A stretch of 64,000 bases of DNA from UBA10518 sp022837185 (GTDB lineage Bacteria > Desulfobacterota > Desulfobulbia > Desulfobulbales > Desulfobulbaceae). Below the pieces are notes generated by a model. That model had not been told where the DNA came from and did not search any database. It saw nothing but the letters and a program-made list of their open reading frames with translations. The translations under genes were made by a program, and so were the position numbers. Shown piece after piece: positions 51,090 to 59,989 of this stretch (the stretch's first letter is position 1; each line of letters begins with the position of its first letter). The stretch covers positions 62,001 to 126,000 of the forward strand of contig JAVEQK010000003.1 of the NCBI GenBank assembly GCA_034007705.1, in the 5' to 3' direction.

Positions 51090-54000
51090 TCAGGGGCTGG
51101 CCGGATGCGGATGGCTGTGCCGCTTGATCATGAAATAGAGGACGGGAACGGCCATCCGGCTGATAAGCAGGGAAGCGATTTCGCCGAACATCAGCGCGAT
51201 GGCCAGCCCCTGGAAAATGGGGTCGGCGAGGATGACTGAGGCGCCGACCACCACCGCCAGGGCGGTGAGCAGCATGGGCCGGAACCGTATCGCCCCGGCC
51301 TCGACAACAGCCTTGTCCAGGGGAAGACCGTGGCTGAGGCGGAGTTCGATGAAATCGACAAGGATGATGGAGTTGCGGACGACAATGCCGGCGCCGGCCA
51401 TGAAGCCGATCATCGAGGTGGCGGTGAAAAAGGCGTTGAAGCCCCAGTGAGCGGGCAGGATGCCGATGAGGGAAAAGGGGATGGCGGCCATGACGACCAG
51501 CGGGGTGAGATAATCCTTGAACCATCCGATCATCAGCATATAAATGAGGACCATCACCACGCAGAAGGCCAGCCCCAGGTCACGGAACACCTCGAGGGTG
51601 ATGTGCCATTCGCCGTCCCACTTGATGGCCGGCTCCAGGTCGTTGAAGGGCTGCTTCAGGTTGTACACCCCGATGGCCGGGATCGTGGAATTGAAGCTTT
51701 GTCCGTCCAGCCGCCCAATTTTTTCGTTCATTTCGAGAATGGCGTACACCGGGCTTTCGGCTTCACCGGCCACGTCGCCGGTGACATAGATAACCGGCTT
51801 GAGGTTTTTCCGGTAGATCGGCTGGTCCACGGGAACCTCCCGCACCCGGACCAGCTCCCGCAGCGGCACCATGGGCCCCGCCTGCCCCAGCGATGAGCGG
51901 AGGGCGACGTTCAGCACCTTTTCGAGATGGGCGCGCTGCTCCCGCGGGAGCGCCAGGATGATGTTGATCTCCTCCTTGTCCCGGGGCTGGTGGAACAGGT
52001 CGATGGACATGCCGTGGACGGCCATGCGGACGGCCTCCGTCACTTCCTCCTCGGAGATGTGGTTGAGGGCCGCTTTTTCCTTGTCCACGGTAATGACGGT
52101 CTTGGTCCGGTCTTCCTCCCGGTACCAGTCAATATCGACCACGCCCGGAGTGGAGGAGAATATCCGTTTCACCTCGGCGGCCAGGGCCACCCGGTCGCGG
52201 TCGGTCGGTCCGTATATTTCCGCCACCAGGGTCTGGAGGACAGGCGGTCCGGGAGGGACTTCGGCCACGGCCAGGGTCGCTTCGTATTTCTCCGCAATGG
52301 CCGCAACCTCGGGCCTGATCCGTTTGGCCACGTCATGGCTTTGCAGGCTGCGTTCGTGCTTGGGCAGCAGGTTGACCTGGATGTCGGCCACGTTCGGCCC
52401 CGAGCGCAGAAAATAGTGACGGACCAGGCCGTTGAAGTTGAAGGGCGACGCGGTTCCGGCATAGATCTGGTAGTCGACCACTTCGGGCTCGTCGGCCACG
52501 ACGGCCGCCATTTCCCGCGCGACCCGGGTGGTATGCTCCAGCGTGGAGCCTTCCGGCATGTCGAGGATGATCTGGAATTCCGATTTGTTGTCAAAGGGCA
52601 GCATTTTCACCTTGACCAGTCCGAAATAGACCAGGGAGAAGGACCCGAGCAGCAGGGCGGTGATGATCAGGAAAAACATGAAGCGCATCGACCCGTGGGC
52701 CAGCAGCGGATCCATGACCCGGTGGTAGAGCCGGGTGAAAAGGTCGTCGGGCGCCTGGTCGAGGTGATCTGACTCGTTGCCCGCCGCTGCCGGGGGAGCG
52801 CGGTGCGATTTCAGGAGGCGGACCGCCGCCCACGGGGTAACGGTGAAGGCAATGATCAGCGAAAAAAGCATGGCGGCGGAGGAGCCGACCGGGATGGGCC
52901 GCATGTACGGACCCATGAGGCCGCCGACAAAGGCCATGGGGAGAATGGCGGCAATAACCGCCCAGGTCGCCAGGATGGTCGGATTGCCGACCTCGGAGAC
53001 AGCTTCCACCGCCACGTCGACAACCGGCCGGTCTCTGCCGGAGGGAAGGCGGAGGTGGCGGACGATGTTTTCCACCACCACGATGGCGTCATCAACCAGG
53101 ATGCCGATGGAAAAGATGAGGGCAAAGAGGGTTATCCTGTTCAGGGTGTAGCCGTACAGGTAAAAGACCAGCAGGGTGAGGGCCAGGGTCGAGGGGATGG
53201 CGAGCATGACGACGAAGGATTCCCGCCAGCCGAGGAAGAAAAGGATCAGCAGCGCCACTCCGAACACGGCAATGCCCATGTGCAGAAGCAGTTCATTGGA
53301 TTTTTCCGCGGCGGTCCGGCCGTAATCCCTGGTGACGGTGACCTGGACATCCGCGGGAATCAGCCGCCCATGCAGGGAGTTGACCTTGGCCAGCACGGTG
53401 TCGACGACCTGTACCGCATTGGCCCCGGGCCTCTTGGCCAGGGAGAGGGTGACCGCCGCCTCCTCCTGCGCGCCCTGCCGGCCGAAGAGGACATAGTTGG
53501 CCGGCTCCTCCGGTCCGTCGGAAACGGACGCCACCTCTTCCAGGTAAACGGGCCTGGAGTCATATACCCCGACCACGATCCGGCGGATTTCTCCGGCGGC
53601 GGCGAGAAAGGTCCCGCTCTGCAGGATAACCTCATGGTTCATGGACTGCAGGGTGCCGGAATAGGTCTGGCGATTGGCCTGCCGCAGCCGGGCGGCAAGG
53701 TCGGCGGCGGTCAGGTTGCGGGCGGCCAGCTGGAGCGGGTCAAACTGGACGCGCACTTCCCGGCGGGTGCCGCCGATAAGCCTGGTCTCCGCTACTTCCG
53801 GAATGTTTTTCAGGGCGTCGTCCACCTGGGCCGCCAGCCGGCGCAGGAAAAAATGATCGTATCTGCTGCTGTGGAACGTCAGGGCCAGAATCGGCACGTC
53901 ATCGATGGTGTGGGGCTTGATCAGGGGCGTGGATACACCATGGGGGATGCGGTCGAAATTGGTCTCCAGCTTGCGGTTCAGGTTGACGATGGCGTCCTCG

Positions 54001-54341
54001 AGGTTTTCTCCCACGTAGAAGCGGGCAATGAGCAGACTCTCCTCCGGCATGGAGGTGGAATAGATATATTCGACCCCGGGCAGTTCATAGAGCAGCTTCT
54101 CCATGGGGATGGACACCCGCTCCTCTATTTCCCCGGCGGTGGCGCCGGGCATGGAAACCATGACGTCGATCATGGGCACCTTGATCTGCGGCTCCTCCTC
54201 ACGCGGCAGCATCAGAACGGCAAGGGTGCCGAGCAGCAGCGAGGCGAGGATAATGACCGGCGTCAGCTTCGAGTCGACAAAAGCAGCGGCCATGCGCCCG
54301 GCAAAGCCGGGATGATTGGCGGAATCGGCCGGGCTCTTCAT
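51090..54341 (-). CDS. RND efflux transporter, HAE1-like inner-membrane pump
   Basis: A 1083-residue inner-membrane antiporter with the RND plan: a first membrane helix, a large periplasmic domain, helices 2-6, a second large periplasmic domain, and helices 8-12. The proton-relay aspartate pair is seen in GILVDDAIVVVEN (near residue 415). There is no CzcA-type heavy-metal motif that I recognise, so a drug, solvent or hydrophobic-compound substrate is more likely. It starts inside the stop region of the membrane-fusion gene. It completes a tolC-mfp-rnd operon. Confidence 0.92.
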   Translation of the reverse strand: MKSPADSANHPGFAGRMAAAFVDSKLTPVIILASLLLGTLAVLMLPREEEPQIKVPMIDVMVSMPGATAGEIEERVSIPMEKLLYELPGVEYIYSTSMPEESLLIARFYVGENLEDAIVNLNRKLETNFDRIPHGVSTPLIKPHTIDDVPILALTFHSSRYDHFFLRRLAAQVDDALKNIPEVAETRLIGGTRREVRVQFDPLQLAARNLTAADLAARLRQANRQTYSGTLQSMNHEVILQSGTFLAAAGEIRRIVVGVYDSRPVYLEEVASVSDGPEEPANYVLFGRQGAQEEAAVTLSLAKRPGANAVQVVDTVLAKVNSLHGRLIPADVQVTVTRDYGRTAAEKSNELLLHMGIAVFGVALLILFFLGWRESFVVMLAIPSTLALTLLVFYLYGYTLNRITLFALIFSIGILVDDAIVVVENIVRHLRLPSGRDRPVVDVAVEAVSEVGNPTILATWAVIAAILPMAFVGGLMGPYMRPIPVGSSAAMLFSLIIAFTVTPWAAVRLLKSHRAPPAAAGNESDHLDQAPDDLFTRLYHRVMDPLLAHGSMRFMFFLIITALLLGSFSLVYFGLVKVKMLPFDNKSEFQIILDMPEGSTLEHTTRVAREMAAVVADEPEVVDYQIYAGTASPFNFNGLVRHYFLRSGPNVADIQVNLLPKHERSLQSHDVAKRIRPEVAAIAEKYEATLAVAEVPPGPPVLQTLVAEIYGPTDRDRVALAAEVKRIFSSTPGVVDIDWYREEDRTKTVITVDKEKAALNHISEEEVTEAVRMAVHGMSIDLFHQPRDKEEINIILALPREQRAHLEKVLNVALRSSLGQAGPMVPLRELVRVREVPVDQPIYRKNLKPVIYVTGDVAGEAESPVYAILEMNEKIGRLDGQSFNSTIPAIGVYNLKQPFNDLEPAIKWDGEWHITLEVFRDLGLAFCVVMVLIYMLMIGWFKDYLTPLVVMAAIPFSLIGILPAHWGFNAFFTATSMIGFMAGAGIVVRNSIILVDFIELRLSHGLPLDKAVVEAGAIRFRPMLLTALAVVVGASVILADPIFQGLAIALMFGEIASLLISRMAVPVLYFMIKRHSHPHPASP

Positions 54342-55363
54342 TGGATGATGCGGACCGGACGGCCGTCAACGAGTTCGGGGCCCGCGGGCAAAGCGACGAT
54401 TTCGCCCGGCTCGAGGCCGGCGAGGATTTCCACCCGGCCGTCCGCCTCGGCCCCGGTCCGCACCAGGCGTAGACGGGCCCTGTTTTCGGCGATAACAAAA
54501 ACTATTTCCATCTGGCCGAAGCGCCGCACGGCCGCCCGGGGAACAGAGAAGGTGTGCAGTTGTGCTCCCGGAATGGCGACTCGGGCAAATTGGCCGGGCT
54601 GCAGCCGCGGGCTTTGTTCTATGTCGATTTTTACCGTTGCCGAACGGGAGAGGGGGTCGACCGCCGGAGCTATCTCGGCGACGGTTCCGTCCAGGCTGAG
54701 ACCGGCGGCGGGCAGGTGAATCGGCAGGGACCCGCCCACTGTGATCTGCAAGGCCAGAGTCTCCGGCACGGCGGCCACGACCTGCAGCCTGCCTAGGTCC
54801 TCGATGTGGAGCAGAGGGGATCCGGGCACGGCCAGGTCGCCGACATTGGCGTTTTTCCTGGTCACCACGCCGTCAAAGGGCGCGGTGATCGTTGTGTACC
54901 CTTGCATGGTATTGACCTCCCGGTAGGCGGCCTCGGCGATCCGGAATGTTTCCTCCAGTGATTTGACGTTTTCCGCGGTTGCCGCATTTTTGTCGAGGAG
55001 TTTTCTTTCCCGGGCCAGGTTTCTTTCGGCCTGCTCCAGCCGCGTCCGCGCCTGGGAGGCCCTGGCGTTGATTTCCCCGGCGGCGACCTGGACGAGCAGG
55101 TCGCCCCGCTGTACCTGCGTCCCGAGGACAACAGGCATCTTCTCGATGATGCCCGTTACCTTGGCGGCGATGACGGCCTGATTGACGGACCGGACCGTGC
55201 CCGTAACTTCTGTCTGCAGGCGGCTTTCCAGGGAGGCAACCGCAGCGGTCCGGACCTCCATGGGTGCGGGGTCAACGGCCGATGGAGCCGCGGGGTGTTC
55301 CTCCCGGCAGCCGATGAGGACCATGGCGGCGGCAAGAACAAGACAGTATGGCGCAATTTTCAT
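54338..55363 (-). CDS. RND efflux periplasmic adaptor (membrane fusion) lipoprotein
   Basis: 341 residues from the ATG preceded by GGGAGGCGG. The signal peptide ends in VLIGC, a lipobox (C19). The HlyD-like body has a biotinyl-lipoyl-like hairpin, a long alpha-helical coiled-coil region (about 95-150, RTRLEQAERNLARERKLL) and beta-barrel parts such as VPGSPLLHIEDLGRLQV. It overlaps the pump gene by 4 bp and connects the pump with the outer-membrane channel. Confidence 0.92.
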   Translation of the reverse strand: MKIAPYCLVLAAAMVLIGCREEHPAAPSAVDPAPMEVRTAAVASLESRLQTEVTGTVRSVNQAVIAAKVTGIIEKMPVVLGTQVQRGDLLVQVAAGEINARASQARTRLEQAERNLARERKLLDKNAATAENVKSLEETFRIAEAAYREVNTMQGYTTITAPFDGVVTRKNANVGDLAVPGSPLLHIEDLGRLQVVAAVPETLALQITVGGSLPIHLPAAGLSLDGTVAEIAPAVDPLSRSATVKIDIEQSPRLQPGQFARVAIPGAQLHTFSVPRAAVRRFGQMEIVFVIAENRARLRLVRTGAEADGRVEILAGLEPGEIVALPAGPELVDGRPVRIIQ

Positions 55364-55396
55364 ATTCCGCCTCCCTTTGCGTACAAAATCCATGGA

Positions 55397-56770
55397 TCAG
55401 GAGTCCGCCGGGTTTGCAGGGTCTTCGGAGGGCTGGTCAAACTGCGGCAGACCGCAGGCCCTGCGGAAATCGGCCACGGCGATCCGGTGCGCGGTCCGGG
55501 CGGCAGTCCTGCGGACCACGGCGCCTGTCAGCCTGTTTTCAACGTCAATGAGTTCGGAAGAGAGAATCACCCCTTCCTTGAAGCGCTCCCGGCTGAGACG
55601 GGCGCTTTCCTGCGCCTGGGCAACCATTTTCTCCGTGACCTCCATGCGCTGCTCGGTCTGCTCCACGGCGAGTGAGGCCTGTTCCACCTCCAGGCGGATC
55701 GCCAGGGAAATCTTGCGCAGCTGTTCTTTTTTTTCCGCCAGCACGGCTCTTGCGCCGGCGATCCGGGCGGCGGTGTTCCGGCCCGAAAACAGGTTGAAGT
55801 TGACTTTGACGCCGGCCAGCCAGGAGTTGCCGGAGCCGTCCAGTTCATATCCCTGGTCAACCTGGTAGCCGGCAAAAGCGTCGGCGGTCGGATAGTACCC
55901 GCCCTGTTCCTGGCGGACCCTGGCTTCGGCGGCCTGGACGGCTGCCTCCATGGCCATGAGTTCCGGACGAAGGGCGATGTCCGGGGCCGCCGGCACCTGG
56001 AGTTCGACCGGGGAGCCGCGGTCGACGAGGACGGTTCCCTCCTCAAGGCCGAGCAGGTTGAGAAACGCCCGGCGGGCCAGCTGCAGCCCGTGGCGTGCCT
56101 GGATGAGATTTTCCTGCTCTTCGGCGTGGTGGACCTCGAGGTTGAGAAGGTCGGCCTGCAGAAGGTCTCCGGCCCGGCAGCGGGCCTGGGCCACGCTGAC
56201 CAGGGCGGCGGCGGCGCCCACGGCGGACTGCCTGGCCTGGACGGTGTCCTCGGCCTGGAGGATGGTGAAAAAGGTTTTGATCACTTCAAAGGCCAGCCGG
56301 GCCCGGACACTCTCCATTTCGTGCCGCGAGGCGGTTTCCGATGCTTCCGCGACCCTGAGTCCGGCCTGGTCGCTGCCGCCGTTGTACAACCTGTAGCTGG
56401 CGGTTGCGGCCATGTTCAGGTTGTCGGTCGTGCCGGGGGCATTGAAATCAATGGATTCATCAAACTCCCCCTGGTTGAGGATATTGCCGAAGGAATACAT
56501 GGGATTGTCGGTGCGGCTGTAGGACGCACTGAGATCAAGCCTGGGGTAAAAGGCACTGTCCGCTTCCATGACGGCCGCCCGGGCCGCGGCGATTCGTTCC
56601 CTGATTATCGCTGTTTCCGGGTTGTTGGCAAGGGCGAACCGCACTGCGCTTTGCGGGGTCCATTGACTGGGGAGCTCCTCCGCAGGCCCGGCCGGAAAAA
56701 GGTCGGGGGGGGCGGCAAGCAGAAAGAGGATGCCGCAAAGGAGGCTGAAGGGATTGAGTGGGCGGCGCAT
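55397..56770 (-). CDS. TolC-like outer-membrane efflux channel
   Basis: 457 residues with a signal peptide (about 1-28), then two OEP repeats (about 40-230 and 250-440). Each has the long helical pattern seen in TolC, such as RQSAVGAAAALVSVAQARCR and AKLEQASLAVEQTEQR-like heptads. The NPETAIIRERIAAARAAV opening is typical. It is the first gene of the operon, preceded by a 7-4-7 palindrome. No local TetR or MarR gene is present. Confidence 0.9.
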   Translation of the reverse strand: MRRPLNPFSLLCGILFLLAAPPDLFPAGPAEELPSQWTPQSAVRFALANNPETAIIRERIAAARAAVMEADSAFYPRLDLSASYSRTDNPMYSFGNILNQGEFDESIDFNAPGTTDNLNMAATASYRLYNGGSDQAGLRVAEASETASRHEMESVRARLAFEVIKTFFTILQAEDTVQARQSAVGAAAALVSVAQARCRAGDLLQADLLNLEVHHAEEQENLIQARHGLQLARRAFLNLLGLEEGTVLVDRGSPVELQVPAAPDIALRPELMAMEAAVQAAEARVRQEQGGYYPTADAFAGYQVDQGYELDGSGNSWLAGVKVNFNLFSGRNTAARIAGARAVLAEKKEQLRKISLAIRLEVEQASLAVEQTEQRMEVTEKMVAQAQESARLSRERFKEGVILSSELIDVENRLTGAVVRRTAARTAHRIAVADFRRACGLPQFDQPSEDPANPADS

Positions 56771-56785
56771 GGGGCTATTGAATTA

Positions 56786-56803
56786 TTTCATTGAATAATG
56801 AAA
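56786..56803. promoter_or_regulatory. Palindromic operator-like site upstream of the efflux operon
   Basis: TTTCATT-GAAT-AATGAAA is a perfect 7-bp inverted repeat, 16 bp before the tolC-like start on the minus strand. A direct repeat ATTGAAT(T/A)AT overlaps it. The form suits a TetR- or MarR-type repressor, but none is in this window. Confidence 0.45.
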
Positions 56804-56990
56804 CAGCATGCCCCGCGGTACGGATAAAAAAACGGTTTTTGGCATGGATGCAGGTCATCTCGCTGAGGGAGCGGGCGAGCCGGGGCGGCGGGAACCGTTC
56901 GGCTTCGGGGGAAGCGCACGGAGCAGCAGGCATAACGGGGATTCCCGTTTCACCGGCCGCCGGGCGGATCGGACCGCCCGGGCTCGATGA
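56804..56990. other. Gap between the efflux operon and nuoN
   Basis: No gene is visible. CGGGCGG-ATCGGA-CCGCCCG (56963-56982) is a perfect 7-bp stem just past the nuoN stop, with no T-tract; it may end the nuo transcript inefficiently or protect its 3' end. The remainder is GC-rich. Confidence 0.4.
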
Positions 56991-58421
56991 TTACATGATG
57001 CTTTTGACCGCCGTGTCGGCAATGGCCACTATTTTGGCCGGCAGGGCGCCCATGAGGATGATCAGCACCACCAGCACGATGCCGGCCGCCTTGTTCAGAC
57101 CGTCCACGGTAACCGCCGGGCTGTCCCCGGGATCAACGGTGTAGGCGGTCCGCACCACGGAAAGATAGTAGTAGATCGCAATGCCGGTATTTATGGCGGC
57201 CAGGGTGACCACGGCCAGGTAGATCAGGTTTTGCGTCCCCCCGGCTTCCAGGGCCCCGGTCAGCAGCATGAACTTGCCCATGAAGCCCACGAAGGGCGGA
57301 ATGCCCGCCAGGGCAAAGAGACCGACGGCCAGGACAAAGGCCAGGACGGGCTGGCGCTGGTGCAGGCCCCGGAGGTCTTCAATGGCAAGGTTTTCCCCTT
57401 GCTGCGAGACATTGCACAGCACCAGGAAACAGGCCAGGTTCATGATGACATAACCGGCTATGTAGTACATGGCTATGGCGTATCCCCCGGGATCCAGGGT
57501 CAGGAGGCCGAGCAGGATGAAACCGGCATGGGCGATGCCGGAATAGCCGAGCAGCCGCTTGAGATCGGTCTGGACCAGGGCGCTGAGGTTGCCGTAGAAC
57601 ATGGAGCTGAGAGCAAGGATCATGAGCATGTAGATCAGGAACATGCCCTCCCCGGAGCTCAGGGACACGATCCGGATCAGGAGAGCCACGGCCCCGAGCT
57701 TGGGGACGGTGGCAATGAAACCGGTGGTTTCGTTGGCGGCGCCCTGATAGATGTCCGGCACCCAGAAATGCATGGGGAATACGGCCAGCTTGAAGAAGAA
57801 GCCGGCCATGACCATCAGGAGGGCAAACAGGGCGGCTGGCTGGGGCGCACTCTGCAGGCCGGCAACTATTTCATGGAGATAGGTGCTGCCCGTCAGGCCG
57901 AAAATATAGCTCATGCCGAACAGCATGAACCCGGTGGCCATGACGCCGAAGAGGATGTACTTGATGCCGGCTTCCATCTGGACCCGCAGTCCTTTATGAT
58001 CGCTGCGCATGGGGACGAGCAGGTAGAGGGCAAAGGAGGAAAGTTCCAGGGAAACGAAGATGGTGATCAGTTCCACGGAGCTGACCAGCATCATCAGGCC
58101 CAGGGCGCACAAAAAGAGGAACAGGTAGTATTCGGGGCGGACCGATTCCTCGATATCCTTGAGGTGCTGACCGAAAACAAGGGAGATGGCCAGGCCGAGG
58201 CCGATCATCAGCTTGAACAGCTGCGAGTAGAGGTCGATCCGGTAGCTTTCGAAAAAGATCGTTGCCTGATCGTTTACGGCGATAAGCGTGGCAATGAAGG
58301 TGAGAAAACCAAAAAAGACGGCGGTATTTTTGAGCTGGTTGCTCTCCAGCTGCCGGTACAGACTGAGGACAAAAAAAGCCAGCGCACCGGTCAACAGGGT
58401 CAGTTCCGGGAGAATAGCCAT
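56991..58421 (-). CDS. nuoN: Complex I-type subunit N
   Basis: An antiporter-like, 14-helix inner-membrane subunit of 476 residues. Key residues are in place: the TM5 glutamate in IFVSLELSS, a lysine near KLAVFPMHFWVPD, the TM8 segment KRLLGYSGIAHAGFI and the TM12 lysine in GFMGKFMLL. It is the last nuo gene, after nuoM. Confidence 0.93.
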   Translation of the reverse strand: MAILPELTLLTGALAFFVLSLYRQLESNQLKNTAVFFGFLTFIATLIAVNDQATIFFESYRIDLYSQLFKLMIGLGLAISLVFGQHLKDIEESVRPEYYLFLFLCALGLMMLVSSVELITIFVSLELSSFALYLLVPMRSDHKGLRVQMEAGIKYILFGVMATGFMLFGMSYIFGLTGSTYLHEIVAGLQSAPQPAALFALLMVMAGFFFKLAVFPMHFWVPDIYQGAANETTGFIATVPKLGAVALLIRIVSLSSGEGMFLIYMLMILALSSMFYGNLSALVQTDLKRLLGYSGIAHAGFILLGLLTLDPGGYAIAMYYIAGYVIMNLACFLVLCNVSQQGENLAIEDLRGLHQRQPVLAFVLAVGLFALAGIPPFVGFMGKFMLLTGALEAGGTQNLIYLAVVTLAAINTGIAIYYYLSVVRTAYTVDPGDSPAVTVDGLNKAAGIVLVVLIILMGALPAKIVAIADTAVKSIM

Positions 58422-58463
58422 GTGGTATTCCTTTCCTTGATTTCTTCTCGCTTGTTCAGTCGT

Positions 58464-59975
58464 TTACCGCAGCGTCATAGCCACGCCCTGCTGCTGCCAG
58501 CTGTGCAGCTGGTCAAGCAGGGAGACGACCGAGATGTTCATTAAATCTATAAATGGTTGCGGCTTGAGACCGATCCAGAAAACGAACAGCAGAAACGGTG
58601 CCAGGGTGATAATTTCCCGAAAATTCAGGTCCACCAGGTAGGACTGGTCGGGATTGTTGGTTCCCCCCCAGACGACCCGCTGCAGCAGGCGCAGCATATA
58701 GGCGGCCGCCAGGACCGCTCCGGGTATTGCCGCCAGGGCAAGGGGGATGTTGTCCCTGAATGTCCCCGCCAGAACGAGAAACTCGCCGATGAATGAATTG
58801 GTGCCCGGGAAGCCGAAAGATGACAGGGAGAAAAAGGCGAGGAAGGTGACATACCAGGGCATGTATTTGCCGACGCCTGCCGCGACGGCCAGTTCCCGGG
58901 AGTGGGTCCGCTCGTAGATCATGCCCACGCAGAGGAACAGGGCGCCGGTGGTGACGCCGTGGTTGATCATCTGCATGATGGCGCCCTGCAGTCCCTGGGG
59001 ATTGAGAATAAAGATTCCCAGGGTGACGAAACCCATGTGGCCGACACTGGAGTAGGCGATGAGCTTTTTCATGTCGTTCTGAGCCAGGGCGGTAAAGCCG
59101 CCGTACAGGATGCCGGCGATGGACAGCCACAGAATATAGGGCGCGAGGAGAAAGGTGGCGTCCGGGGTGATGGGCAGGCAGAAGCGGAGAAAACCGTAGG
59201 TCCCCATTTTCAGCAGGATGCTGGCCAGGATGACCGAACCGGCGGTCGGCGCTTCAACATGGGCGGCCGGCAGCCATGTATGGAACGGAAACATGGGCAC
59301 CTTGATGGCAAAGGCGAGGAAGAAGGCAAGGAAAGCAAGCACCTGGAAGGTGATCGTATAGTTCTGCCACATCATCGCCGGGATGAAGAAGGTGCCGTTT
59401 TCCAGGTACAGCGCGATGATGGCGACCAGCAGCAGCAGGGAGCCGACCAGGGTGTAGAGGAAGAACTTGATGGATGCGTAGATCTTGCGCGGCCCGCCCC
59501 AGATGGCGATCAGCAGGTACATGGGGATGAGCATGAACTCCCAGAGAATGTAGAAGAGGACAAAATCGAGGGCGACAAAGACACCGATCATGGACGTTTC
59601 CATGATCAGGAGGCAGATCATGAAGGGGGTCACCCTTTTCTGGATGTATCGCCAGGAAGCCAGCACGCAGAACGGCATGATAAGCGTCGTCAGCATCACC
59701 AGCAGGATCGAGATACCGTCAACGCCGAGGATGTAGCTGATATTGAAGCGGGGAATCCAGTTGTGGGCCTCGACAAACTGAAACTTGGCGGTGGAGGAGT
59801 CAAAGCCGCTCACCAGCGGTATGGAGAAGAGGGCCGTGATGGAGGTGACGGCCAGCGTCCAGTACCGGGCAAAAGAGTCGCCGGAAAAAAAGAGCATGAC
59901 CACTGCTCCGGCCAGTGGGAAGAAAATCAGGAAACTGAGCAGGGGAAATCCCTCGTTGATGATCAGGTTATCCAT
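58464..59975 (-). CDS. nuoM: Complex I-type subunit M
   Basis: 503 residues. The TM5 glutamate is in LWEFMLIPMY, the proton-path lysine in LLKMGTYGFLRF, the TM8 region in KKLIAYSSVGHMGFV, and TM12 bears the glutamate typical of NuoM (SFIGEFLVLAG). Most similar to classical NuoM. It lies 42 bp before nuoN. Confidence 0.93.
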   Translation of the reverse strand: MDNLIINEGFPLLSFLIFFPLAGAVVMLFFSGDSFARYWTLAVTSITALFSIPLVSGFDSSTAKFQFVEAHNWIPRFNISYILGVDGISILLVMLTTLIMPFCVLASWRYIQKRVTPFMICLLIMETSMIGVFVALDFVLFYILWEFMLIPMYLLIAIWGGPRKIYASIKFFLYTLVGSLLLLVAIIALYLENGTFFIPAMMWQNYTITFQVLAFLAFFLAFAIKVPMFPFHTWLPAAHVEAPTAGSVILASILLKMGTYGFLRFCLPITPDATFLLAPYILWLSIAGILYGGFTALAQNDMKKLIAYSSVGHMGFVTLGIFILNPQGLQGAIMQMINHGVTTGALFLCVGMIYERTHSRELAVAAGVGKYMPWYVTFLAFFSLSSFGFPGTNSFIGEFLVLAGTFRDNIPLALAAIPGAVLAAAYMLRLLQRVVWGGTNNPDQSYLVDLNFREIITLAPFLLFVFWIGLKPQPFIDLMNISVVSLLDQLHSWQQQGVAMTLR

Positions 59976-59989
59976 TCCCTATGATCCCT

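Noticed and set aside
52803..54719. 638-residue open frame antisense to the RND pump and adaptor
   Set aside because: The translation is low-complexity (Gly/Asp/His/Gln-rich), whereas the opposite strand shows clear RND and adaptor motifs.
56963..56982. CGGGCGG...CCGCCCG stem as a definite nuo terminator
   Set aside because: There is no T-tract on the nuo strand, so I list it only as a possible stem within the gap.
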